Source: Clostridia bacterium (GTDB lineage: Bacteria; Bacillota; Clostridia; Saccharofermentanales; Saccharofermentanaceae). From it: 47,975 nucleotides of DNA. A program made the position numbers and the translations under genes. Below the pieces are notes generated by a model, which worked only from the letters and a program-made list of their open reading frames with translations, made no database searches and was not told where the DNA came from. Below are positions 34,550-42,030 of the stretch, one piece after another. The DNA is taken from contig JAKSRG010000022.1 of assembly GCA_024403735.1 (NCBI GenBank), positions 1-47,975 on the forward strand, in the 5' to 3' direction. Each line of letters begins with the position of its first letter. The stretch's first letter is position 1.

Positions 34550-35856
34550 TTTCGTATTTTGAAGTTCCAATTGAAGCCCGCATATTCTATTTGCTGTTGT
34601 TCTTCTTAACAGAGGTTAATAACATTGCTTTGCTCGCTTTCTCATTCTTGCAGCCAGATGCTTTTAAGGAACGTAAGGTTTCTTCTATCTTGCTCGTTTT
34701 GCAGATTGTTGTTGGCTATAACATCATAGCCAGCGGTGTCCAAGTCGAGCGAGTGATAGCAGGTGTCAGAGTTGGTGGTGAACTGCCATTAATATACGAT
34801 ATCGAAGCAGCGATAATCGTTGATATTCTTGTCGTTATGGTCAGCTATTCACTCTACCGAACAGTCGAGCTCGCGACTTGGTGGGCATCACATTTGTCAG
34901 CTTTTTCTATCAAACATAGTATGGACGCTCTTCCAGAGGGCCTTTGCTACTACGACCAGGAAGGTAGAATTTATATCATCAACACTACGATGAGTGAGAT
35001 TGCGTATGCGCTAACTGGTTCAGTAATCAAGAATGCTATTGATTTCTATAACGATGTTCGTAACTTGAAGATTGTTCCTGAGGATAGCGTTATCATCAAC
35101 GAAGAGGACCTCATCGTTATTAGTTCGGGTGATGCTGTTTTCTCGTTCAGAAATACAGCTGTTAAGGACGAGTTCGGAGTTTACTATGAGCTCAAAGTTG
35201 CTGATATTACTGAGGAGTACTCGAAAACACGCGAGCTTTACTCCAAGCAGGTAGAACTTCGTAAACAGCAGAAGTACCTTAGCCAGTTAGGTGAGAGTAT
35301 TAAGCAGGTTACGATTAAGAAGGAAATACTCGCAGCTAAGATTAAGGTTCACGATAAGCTCGGTGAGAACTTAATTGCTGCTCGTAGATATCTCGCGACA
35401 GGCGAAGGCGATATCGAAGCTATTAGAAACTTATGGATTGCTAATCTCACACTATTATCTAATCCGCAGACTGATACTGTTGAGAACCCACTTAATTCAA
35501 TTCTGTCAGCTGCTGATGATATTGGTATTAAGCTCGTGTGGGAAGGCGATGTTAACGATGAGATGCTTCTATCTAATAGCACTCATGTTAGTAATTCAGT
35601 ATTGGTTTTGTTAGCTAATACACTCCACGAATGTATTACAAATACTATGAGACATGCGCACGGTGATACTGTGTATGTTAATATATCAAATGATTTCAGA
35701 TCTATGGTGTTCAGAAATAACGGTGTTGCTCCGACTAATGCGGTTCACGAGAGTGGAGGACTTCTTAATATCCGCAGACAGTCTGCTGAGACGGGATACA
35801 GAATGGTTATAATCTCGCATCCTGAATTTAACTTGATGCTTAAGAGTATTCTATAA
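34546..35856 (+). CDS. Sensor histidine kinase of the NarL-partner type
   Basis: A 436-residue kinase with a TTG start: AAGGAGG at 34529-34535 is 10 nt upstream and the start overlaps the previous stop. Three or four membrane helices (about 10-110) precede a PAS-like domain (about 125-220) and a coiled linker. His269 in KVHDKLGENL is the phospho-acceptor candidate. The ATPase part has LHECITNTMRHAHG (N box), RNNG (Asn replacing the usual Asp of the G1 box, as in some clostridial kinases) and SGGLLNIRRQ (G2). It probably phosphorylates the regulator encoded 56 nt downstream. The overlap suggests joint work with the pseudo-kinase. Confidence 0.8.
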   Translation: MISYFEVPIEARIFYLLLFFLTEVNNIALLAFSFLQPDAFKERKVSSILLVLQIVVGYNIIASGVQVERVIAGVRVGGELPLIYDIEAAIIVDILVVMVSYSLYRTVELATWWASHLSAFSIKHSMDALPEGLCYYDQEGRIYIINTTMSEIAYALTGSVIKNAIDFYNDVRNLKIVPEDSVIINEEDLIVISSGDAVFSFRNTAVKDEFGVYYELKVADITEEYSKTRELYSKQVELRKQQKYLSQLGESIKQVTIKKEILAAKIKVHDKLGENLIAARRYLATGEGDIEAIRNLWIANLTLLSNPQTDTVENPLNSILSAADDIGIKLVWEGDVNDEMLLSNSTHVSNSVLVLLANTLHECITNTMRHAHGDTVYVNISNDFRSMVFRNNGVAPTNAVHESGGLLNIRRQSAETGYRMVIISHPEFNLMLKSIL

Positions 35857-35912
35857 ATTAGTGTTATGATGAATTAGTAGTATAGAGGGACTACAAGAAG
35901 AGGAGATATTTT

Positions 35913-36539
35913 ATGCCATACAAAGTAATGATTGTTGATGATCAGAATATGCCAAGACAGTTATTTGAGATGATTGTTAATTCATCTGATAACTACACAC
36001 TAGTGAAGTCAATTCAGTCAGCTGCAGCAGCTGATATGTATGTCTTAAGTAATGACATTGACCTTATTATCATGGATATTGTTATGGCAGATGGTTCTAA
36101 TGGTCTTGATGCAGCTGCTGAGATCAAAAAGCTAAAGCCTGCTATCAAAATTCTTATCGTTACTTCAATGCCAGAAGTAAGTTTTCTAGAGCGAGCTAGA
36201 GAAGCTGGTGTAGATAGTTTCTGGTACAAGGAAGTTGAAGATAAGCCACTCCTCGATGTTATGGATCGAACAATGGCTGGTGAGCACGTATACCCTGATA
36301 AGACACCAGAGGTTAAGCTCGGATTAGCTTCATGTAGTGATTTGACTGAGCGTGAACTAGAAGTTCTCAGAGTACTATCAACTGGCTGTTCAGATCAGGA
36401 GATTGCAGACGCTCTCCATATTAGTTTTGCTACTGTACGTACACATATTAATCACATGCTCGAGAAAACAGGCTTTGCTACAAGAACTGAACTTGCTATC
36501 AACGCACGTATTAGCGGTACAGTTATCCCTGAGATTTGA
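35913..36539 (+). CDS. Response regulator, NarL/FixJ (LuxR-type HTH) family
   Basis: A 208-residue cytoplasmic regulator. The receiver domain (about 1-125) has the acidic pair in VDDQ, phospho-acceptor Asp55 in IIMDIVMADG, the switch Thr in LIVTSMPE and the Lys of FWYKEVED. The C-terminal LuxR-type helix-turn-helix (about 140-205) reads LTERELEVLRVLSTGCSDQEIA, then TVRTHINHMLEKTG. All key residues are intact. GAGGAG precedes the ATG. It is the last gene of the signalling cassette. The promoter of the channel operon begins only 45 bp after its stop, making that operon the first candidate target. Confidence 0.93.
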   Translation: MPYKVMIVDDQNMPRQLFEMIVNSSDNYTLVKSIQSAAAADMYVLSNDIDLIIMDIVMADGSNGLDAAAEIKKLKPAIKILIVTSMPEVSFLERAREAGVDSFWYKEVEDKPLLDVMDRTMAGEHVYPDKTPEVKLGLASCSDLTERELEVLRVLSTGCSDQEIADALHISFATVRTHINHMLEKTGFATRTELAINARISGTVIPEI

Positions 36540-36548
36540 TTATGTCGG

Positions 36549-36567
36549 TTTTGTTAAGATTTTGTTA
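36549..36567 (+). promoter_or_regulatory. Direct repeat TTTTGTTA, 11-bp spacing, candidate regulator site
   Basis: TTTTGTTA occurs at 36549-36556 and again at 36560-36567, one helical turn apart, ending 16 bp upstream of the -35 box of the channel operon. Position and phasing suit an activator such as the adjacent response regulator. Direct repeats are less typical of NarL proteins than of OmpR proteins. Confidence 0.4.
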
Positions 36568-36583
36568 GTTTCTTCCATTTTAG

Positions 36584-36613
36584 TTGAACAAGGACTTTTG
36601 ATTTTTTTATAAT
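36584..36613 (+). promoter_or_regulatory. Promoter of the channel / SpaA-domain / BY-kinase operon
   Basis: TTGAAC (36584-36589) and a perfect TATAAT (36608-36613) have an 18-bp spacer. The predicted start near 36620 excludes the TTG codon at 36617 as translation start. Confidence 0.7.
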
Positions 36614-36658
36614 ACTTTGAATAGTATTACGCTCGGCAAAGCGGAAGTGAGGTTCAAC

Positions 36659-37432
36659 TTGAAGAAAGAAACTCTTATTATTGGATTCTTTTTTGTAATT
36701 GTATGCGGGTTACTTATGGTATTCTCACCAGACGTACTCTCGCTTGTTTTTGTCATAATTCAATCAGTATTTATGCTACTCGGCTATATCTTTGGAATTC
36801 TTCAGGTTAGTCGTTATAGCAAATCTTTCCAGATTGCTCGAGCAACAATTCACATCAATAAAAATGAAATTCAGACGAACGATCTTTGGATTGCTTTATC
36901 CAGAGATGATAATTTGTTCGCGCTCGATTCACTTGATAAAGAGTTCTCGTTATTTAAGAATTTAGTAAAAGAACGTAAGCGTAAGCCTAATACTGTTCTT
37001 CCTGATATTGAAGACTATATTAACGAAGACTCTGTTTCCATCAGGACAAATAAGGGAACAGTAAGTCAGATTCCAGAGACACTTACAGGTATCGGTATCC
37101 TTGGAACATTCGTAGGTCTCATTATCGGTATTGGAAGTATCGGTTTCAGTTCAGACGTGGCAGCACTTACAAGTCTTAAGACTTTGATTAGTGGTATTCA
37201 GGTTGCCTTCTATACTTCCATTGTTGGTCTTATTTTGTCTATCTGTTTCAACTTAGTATATAAGTACTGCTGGAATATTCTTCTTCGTGATATGTTCCTG
37301 TTTCTCAATGATTTCCATAATCATGTAATTCCTACTGAGGAAAGTCAGATGAAGGAACTTCAGGTTAAGTACTATTCCACAATGCTTAAGTACTATAACG
37401 ATTCAGAAGAAGGTACTGTAAGTCCTAAATAA
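36659..37432 (+). CDS. MotA/TolQ/ExbB-family (ZorA-like) ion channel protein
   Basis: About 257 residues with four membrane helices: two at about 5-23 and 27-47, a cytoplasmic charged region, then two long helices at about 138-165 and 172-203. LTGIGILGTFVGLIIGIGS is the hallmark helix of MotA/TolQ/ExbB/ZorA channels, which form pentamers that turn ion flow into rotation or force. The start is not certain. TTG 36659 has GAGG at 36649-36652 with 6-nt spacing and gives MKKETLIIG; GTG 36647 is the alternative. The C-terminal tail is short, unlike the long ZorA tail. The next gene, 27 nt on, supplies a MotB-like partner. Confidence 0.82.
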   Translation: MKKETLIIGFFFVIVCGLLMVFSPDVLSLVFVIIQSVFMLLGYIFGILQVSRYSKSFQIARATIHINKNEIQTNDLWIALSRDDNLFALDSLDKEFSLFKNLVKERKRKPNTVLPDIEDYINEDSVSIRTNKGTVSQIPETLTGIGILGTFVGLIIGIGSIGFSSDVAALTSLKTLISGIQVAFYTSIVGLILSICFNLVYKYCWNILLRDMFLFLNDFHNHVIPTEESQMKELQVKYYSTMLKYYNDSEEGTVSPK

Positions 37433-37459
37433 TTATTATTTGTGAGTGCATTAGGGTAA

Positions 37460-39151
37460 ATGAGAAGAAGGCTACGAGAGAATGAACAAGTAAGCTATTG
37501 GAAATCAATGGTTGATGTTATTACTGTCTTAATGATGGTAGTTCTTCTTGTGCTGATGTTTTTTGTCTTGTATTTCCTAGTTAACAAGGGTGACGAGGAG
37601 TTAGACGATTATAACGGATATAATCACGGTGGCTACGATTACGACTATAATCCATACGATGGTTATGACGGACCAAGCCCAACACCTACGCCTACACCAA
37701 CACCTACTCCAGTTCCTGACCAAGATGGCGGTGGTGGAGGCGGCGGTGGATATACCGAGGTCACAACTACTTATATTGAACCAGATAAAGACGATCGTGA
37801 CAGAGCAGCGATTTACGCTGTCCTTGTCGATGAAGATACAAATCAGCACATCAAAATTGAGAATGCGATATTTGAGTTGTTCCTTGTTGGTGGTACAAAG
37901 CAGACACTTACAACTCACTACCCAACTCCAATCTCATACACTGAGTTCTCAACTACTGAGGGCGGTTGGTTCTACCTTCCTGAGAAAATCTCAAAGGGTC
38001 AGTACTACTTGCACTTAACAAATGAGATCCCAGGTTATGACTCTTTTGTCGATGTTTATTTCGATGTAGAAGAATCTTATGAGTGGAGTGATCCGCTTGT
38101 TGTTGAGATTCCACTCGGTGCATCTAAGAATAATTTTGAAGTTCAGATTAATGACCTAGAGACTGGTGTAGGCCTTGAAGGTGTAATAATCGATGTCGTT
38201 GCAAATGGCGATGTTCGAACAGCTGATGGCACTATTAGATACGCTAATGGTTCTGTTGTTGATTCGATTACATGTAACGAAGAAGGATTTGGTATTAGTT
38301 CGAACTTATATTTGGGCGATTTTACATTAGTTCCTCGTAATCTCCCATTTGGATATGCAGCACCTGTCCTCGAAGACCGCGAAGTGACATTAACAAAGCG
38401 AGTTAGTGTTGAACATGGTGTTCAGGTGACGCTCGAATCTGGATATACAACAGTTCGAATGAATGTTAGTGACGAGCTCGACAATACAATAAAGCTCAAG
38501 AACATGGCATTCACTTTGACTTGTGACGATGACCCAAGCGAGAACCGTGTTTTCGTGACGGACGGAAGCGGATCAATTGTAATCACTGGTCTTAACAAGA
38601 ACGCAACATACAGACTAACTGAAGAGACTATCCTTAACGGCTATATCGCTAATGGTGAAGTAGCTATGTTTAGAGTTGATCAGTTGGGCCTTATTGAGAG
38701 TGAGCCTGTTCATAATATTGTAGTTTCAAATCGTATTATTCGAGTTGAAGTTGGAACAGTCGACAGAGTTCTTAAGACACCTCTTACTGGTTACACAATT
38801 AACCTTAAGGATAAAGATGGAAATGTAGTTTATAGTTGGGTTTCTGACGGAAGTACATTTAAAATTAACGGAATTGAAATAGGTGTTTACACTTTAGAGA
38901 TAGAAAGATCTAGCGATAAGACGATAATAGTAGTAGAAGATGTAAAAGATATCCAGAGCTTCAACGTTAACATAATGACTGTTAGAAGTTATCTGATACT
39001 CATATTGATTGCGTTGATACTTTTGTTGGTAGTACTCGTAGCAGCGCTCTATCTTGTTTATAAGATTAAGCTTACACGTAAGAATAAGGCTGACCAAGCA
39101 AAGAGTAGTGAAGGTAATATTTCAGATAAGAAATCTGGAAGCAAAAAATAA
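37460..39151 (+). CDS. MotB-like protein with SpaA/Cna-B-like domains and a second membrane helix
   Basis: A 563-residue protein. The N-terminus YWKSMVDVITVLMMV starts a membrane helix (about 18-41) with Asp19 at its cytoplasmic edge, the position of the ion-binding Asp of MotB/ExbD/ZorB. A Tyr/Asp/Gly stretch, a Pro-Thr repeat (PTPTPTPTPTP, about 74-86) and a poly-Gly run form a linker. Four beta-rich segments (about 113-220, 225-330, 335-420, 425-510) resemble Cna-B/SpaA prealbumin-like domains. A second helix (about 513-537) and a Lys-rich cytoplasmic tail end the protein. No OmpA-like peptidoglycan-binding domain, LPXTG or sorting signal is present. I infer a stator-type partner of the channel gene; the function is unknown. 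Confidence 0.75.
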   Translation: MRRRLRENEQVSYWKSMVDVITVLMMVVLLVLMFFVLYFLVNKGDEELDDYNGYNHGGYDYDYNPYDGYDGPSPTPTPTPTPTPVPDQDGGGGGGGGYTEVTTTYIEPDKDDRDRAAIYAVLVDEDTNQHIKIENAIFELFLVGGTKQTLTTHYPTPISYTEFSTTEGGWFYLPEKISKGQYYLHLTNEIPGYDSFVDVYFDVEESYEWSDPLVVEIPLGASKNNFEVQINDLETGVGLEGVIIDVVANGDVRTADGTIRYANGSVVDSITCNEEGFGISSNLYLGDFTLVPRNLPFGYAAPVLEDREVTLTKRVSVEHGVQVTLESGYTTVRMNVSDELDNTIKLKNMAFTLTCDDDPSENRVFVTDGSGSIVITGLNKNATYRLTEETILNGYIANGEVAMFRVDQLGLIESEPVHNIVVSNRIIRVEVGTVDRVLKTPLTGYTINLKDKDGNVVYSWVSDGSTFKINGIEIGVYTLEIERSSDKTIIVVEDVKDIQSFNVNIMTVRSYLILILIALILLLVVLVAALYLVYKIKLTRKNKADQAKSSEGNISDKKSGSKK

Positions 39152-39169
39152 AGGGAGCAAGATTGTTAG

Positions 39170-40996
39170 ATGGCAAACGATAACAAGAATAAGGAACAAG
39201 TTATTCGTCTTGACGATATAATGTATATCCTTCTCAAGCATTTCAAAACAATGCTTGGTCTTGCTGTGCTCGGTTTCCTCGTTGGAATTCTTATAAGTTT
39301 CGCTTTCTACATCAAGGGCTTGGCTAGAGTTGAATACTATGTAACAGCTTCTATCGCTGTAACTTCAACTAATGAGAATGGTATGTTCAGTGCCAATTCA
39401 TCAGACCCTAACGCCACTGATATTCACCTTGCTGAGGATATGACTGATTCAGTTATCTATGTTTGTAAGAGCGACACTACACTTAATGCAGCAGCTGAAA
39501 GATTGCAGCTTATTGGTGTTACAGCTGATGACATTAGACCAAATCTATCTCTTTCTCAGTACGAGAAAACACAGATTATCGAGATGCGTCTCGTATGGGA
39601 TAACCCAGATGAAGGTGTCATGATCCTCAATGCTATTACTGAAGTAGTACCAAATATACTTATCGATACACTTAAGATTGGTAACGTTTCAGTAGTTAAT
39701 CCACCAAAGGTTAAGACATCAACACTCAGCTTCATCAACGTAAAAATCGTAGCAGTATGTTTCTTGATTGGTGCTATTGCAGCTGCAGGCTACTACCTCA
39801 TTAAGCACTTCATACATCCAACATTCTTGCATGCTGACGATGTAAAGGATATGTACGACCTCGATATTCTTGGTGAAATCCCAGGCGATAAACAATACTT
39901 CAACATGAAGGTTAATAGTTTCTCGGCTAACGATTATTCGAGTGTACAAGAATATTTCTCAGCTTGTGCGCACGTACTTGTATATAGACTTCAGGATATT
40001 GATAACGTATGTGTATACATCACCTCTTCAGCATCTCAGGAAGGTAAGAGTTCAATTACTGCTAGCATCGGTTACGCATTGGCTAAGCTCGGATACAAGA
40101 CACTCCTCTTAGACCTCGATGTTCGTAATCCTAGCCTTGCTAGTAAGTTCATCTACGATAGAGACGATAGACATACTTTGAATGCTGTATACTTCGGTGA
40201 TGCAACAATCGACGAAGCAATCGTTAAGATTAACTCCAATCTCGATATTCTTCCTACAAAGCTCGAGGATAAGAGATTAGCTATCGACTATAAGATGCTC
40301 GAGATAATCAGTATCGCGAAGACAGATTACGACTTCGTAATCATTGATACAGCACCGGTTGGTCAGGTATCAGACTCAATGAGTATTAACCAGGCAGCCG
40401 ACTGTGCAATCTTCGTAGTTCGTCAGGATCAGGTATGGATTTCTGCTGTAACTGATAGTATCGAGAGACTTCGTAAGTCTGGTATCGCACTCCTTGGTGC
40501 AATCATGAATGATACAAAGGATGGATCAATTAATTACTATCACAGCAATTATAAGCAGTTCGCAGATTCACCTTATGTTCATTTACCTGAGAGTGAGAAA
40601 AAGAAGCGTGGTAAGCCAATCCTTAGCCTAGGTTCTAGCAAGGGTAAGAAGGATGAAGGCGAGACTGAAGAGAAAGAAAAAGTTATCGCTGATGACATCG
40701 GAACTAAGATCCTCAAGAAGCGAATTAAGGAACTCGAGAAGAAGAATGCTAAAGACAGCCAGTCCAAGAAGGAAGAGGCTGAGGAGGTTGAACAACTCGA
40801 GGAGAGCGAGATCTCAGAGGATACAGTTGTTGAAGAAGCAAACAGCAAGGTTCCTGATGAGAAGGCTCCTAATACTAAGGCTTCTAGTGACGAGAGTTCA
40901 GATGAGACTACTGAAACTTCTGAAGAGACTTCAGACGATGAAGTAGCGGATAAGAAGGAAATGTCCGAGACGAGTGAAGACGATAAGGACGAGTAA
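39170..40996 (+). CDS. Fused Wzz/CpsC-CpsD-like protein (chain-length regulator and BY-kinase) with long acidic tail
   Basis: A 608-residue protein. Two membrane helices (about 28-50 and 182-203) frame an extracytoplasmic Wzz-type domain. The cytoplasmic BY-kinase/MinD-like ATPase has the P-loop SASQEGKSS with Lys293, Walker A' LLLDLDVRNPSL and Walker B VIIDTAPVG. Residues after about 480 form a Lys/Glu coiled coil and a Ser/Glu/Asp/Thr-rich tail. The usual C-terminal Tyr cluster of tyrosine kinases is not seen in the tail. Bacillota usually keep CpsC and CpsD apart, so the fusion is notable. It starts 18 nt after the MotB-like gene in the same operon. No capsule polymerase or glycosyltransferase genes are near. 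Confidence 0.83.
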   Translation: MANDNKNKEQVIRLDDIMYILLKHFKTMLGLAVLGFLVGILISFAFYIKGLARVEYYVTASIAVTSTNENGMFSANSSDPNATDIHLAEDMTDSVIYVCKSDTTLNAAAERLQLIGVTADDIRPNLSLSQYEKTQIIEMRLVWDNPDEGVMILNAITEVVPNILIDTLKIGNVSVVNPPKVKTSTLSFINVKIVAVCFLIGAIAAAGYYLIKHFIHPTFLHADDVKDMYDLDILGEIPGDKQYFNMKVNSFSANDYSSVQEYFSACAHVLVYRLQDIDNVCVYITSSASQEGKSSITASIGYALAKLGYKTLLLDLDVRNPSLASKFIYDRDDRHTLNAVYFGDATIDEAIVKINSNLDILPTKLEDKRLAIDYKMLEIISIAKTDYDFVIIDTAPVGQVSDSMSINQAADCAIFVVRQDQVWISAVTDSIERLRKSGIALLGAIMNDTKDGSINYYHSNYKQFADSPYVHLPESEKKKRGKPILSLGSSKGKKDEGETEEKEKVIADDIGTKILKKRIKELEKKNAKDSQSKKEEAEEVEQLEESEISEDTVVEEANSKVPDEKAPNTKASSDESSDETTETSEETSDDEVADKKEMSETSEDDKDE

Positions 40997-41016
40997 CAAT
41001 TAGTAAAGATTTATGG

Positions 41017-41059
41017 AACTACCTCTGTTGCACGATGTGCGACGGGGGTAGTTTTTTTT
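41017..41059 (+). terminator. Strong terminator of the channel operon
   Basis: Arms 41017-41033 and 41037-41053 form a 17-bp stem with three wobbles and a 3-nt loop, running straight into a T-run that continues to 41059. Confidence 0.93.
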
Positions 41060-41118
41060 GCGCTCCCAAAAGAGTAATCACGCAAAAGTGTGGCAATTTT
41101 TTAATATCCCCAATTTTG

Positions 41119-41147
41119 TTGATGTGTACCAGATGCAAAGCTATTAA
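41119..41147 (+). promoter_or_regulatory. Possible promoter of the zinc-finger protein gene
   Basis: TTGATG (41119-41124) and TATTAA (41142-41147) are 17 bp apart. The -10 box is poor, so this is tentative. Confidence 0.35.
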
Positions 41148-41195
41148 CATAACTACATGGGATAGAAAGAATTCAGCTTGCTGGAGGAATAAGGG

Positions 41196-41813
41196 ATGGA
41201 TATAAAGGCTGTCAAGGTTTCAAGGCTTGGCAAGTGTCAGTGCGCAAATTGTGGCGGAGAGATTGATTCTCAAGGCTCAATCTCATTGATAGATGGGAAT
41301 GACATTTGCTTGGCTTGCCTTGATAAAGCTCCATCTTTATTTAATCCAGAATACTGTGGTCTTGATGATTATAAGGCCAGCTTCAATCAGCAGTTGAAGA
41401 GCAAGAGCCTCTATGAACAGTACTTTTTGAGGAATAAGAATTCCAAAGTAATTGTTAAATCTAGTTTCAATTGTAAGTATGAGATTAACACTAGTGCATC
41501 GCTTTTCGCGGTGACTACTAAGGTTGGTTCTTTTTTGAATCGCCATAATGAGAGTTTTGTTTTCAATATTTCAGATATCGACAGCATCGAGACATGCAAG
41601 GTCGCGCCTAACGAGGAGACTATGTGCATTAAGATGGTGTTGAAGGATTTTGTCGGAATTAGCCAGTTCAAGATGGATTGTGATAAGTATGTTTTCGAGA
41701 AGGTCAGTAGGGAATTAAATAAGGCAAAAGGCATCACAGGAGTGCGCGGGATTAAGACAGCTTTTGCATCGACAAAAATTCATGATGCACTAGCTATTGA
41801 TCAGCATGAATAG
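41196..41813 (+). CDS. Zinc-finger (DUF4428-like) cytoplasmic protein of unknown function
   Basis: A 205-residue soluble protein. The N-terminus holds a four-Cys knuckle, CQCANCGGEI and then CLACLDKA about 20 residues later, resembling DUF4428-type zinc ribbons. The rest (about 65-180) is a beta-rich domain with a DIDSIE turn that may be a pleckstrin-like or phage-shock-like fold; I do not recognise it with certainty. No membrane segment is present. GGAGG lies upstream of the ATG. A TCGAAAACA word starts 4 nt after the stop. It is a single-gene unit between two terminators. Confidence 0.7.
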   Translation: MDIKAVKVSRLGKCQCANCGGEIDSQGSISLIDGNDICLACLDKAPSLFNPEYCGLDDYKASFNQQLKSKSLYEQYFLRNKNSKVIVKSSFNCKYEINTSASLFAVTTKVGSFLNRHNESFVFNISDIDSIETCKVAPNEETMCIKMVLKDFVGISQFKMDCDKYVFEKVSRELNKAKGITGVRGIKTAFASTKIHDALAIDQHE

Positions 41814-41842
41814 TGCTCGAAAACACCCTGCTTTTTGAGGAA

Positions 41843-41869
41843 TTGAAAAGGGGCTTTCAAAAATTTTTT
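41843..41869 (+). terminator. Terminator of the zinc-finger protein gene
   Basis: TTGAAA (41843-41848) and TTTCAA (41855-41860) form a 6-bp stem with loop AGGGGC, followed by AAATTTTTT. The stem is short but the T-run is good. Confidence 0.55.
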
Positions 41870-41870
41870 G

Positions 41871-41907
41871 TCTCTGAAAACCGCTGGGGTGCAGGCGTTT
41901 TGAGAGA
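41871..41907. other. Intergenic hairpin upstream of the yicC promoter
   Basis: TCTCT-G-AAAAC-C-GC pairs with GC-GTTTT-G-AGAGA around a 10-nt loop (TGGGGTGCAG), with one mismatch and one bulge. It lies between the previous terminator and the -35 box of yicC. It could be a second terminator or an operator; no known RNA family is recognised. Confidence 0.4.
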
Positions 41908-41924
41908 ATGAATTTTTAATTTTC

Positions 41925-41953
41925 TTGCAATTATACCCCCTATATATTATAAT
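41925..41953 (+). promoter_or_regulatory. Promoter of the yicC-remA-gmk operon
   Basis: TTGCAA (41925-41930) and a perfect TATAAT (41948-41953) with a 17-bp spacer. The leader to the ATG is about 70 nt and contains a weak CCAC/GTGG hairpin followed by CTTTTT. Confidence 0.75.
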
Positions 41954-42030
41954 ATTCAGCAATTAGGTCCACCGGAGCGAAGAGAATCTTTAGCTAGTGG
42001 GCTTTTTCCATTTTTATATTGAGGTTTTTT

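Noticed and set aside
36617..36658. Upstream TTG start for the channel gene
   Set aside because: It coincides with the predicted transcription start and has no ribosome binding site; TTG 36659 has GAGG at 6-nt spacing.
36659..40996. Complete Zorya defence system
   Set aside because: The channel and MotB-like parts recall ZorA/ZorB, but the long ZorA tail, the ZorB peptidoglycan-binding domain and ZorC/D/E-type genes are all missing. The resemblance is kept only as a finding.
39170..40996. Capsule biosynthesis locus
   Set aside because: Only the Wzz/BY-kinase protein points that way; there are no glycosyltransferases, flippase or polymerase in the window.
41871..42030. Riboswitch or attenuator upstream of yicC
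   Set aside because: A hairpin and a weak CCAC/GTGG stem with T-run are present, but no known ligand-binding core is recognisable and the larger hairpin lies upstream of the promoter.
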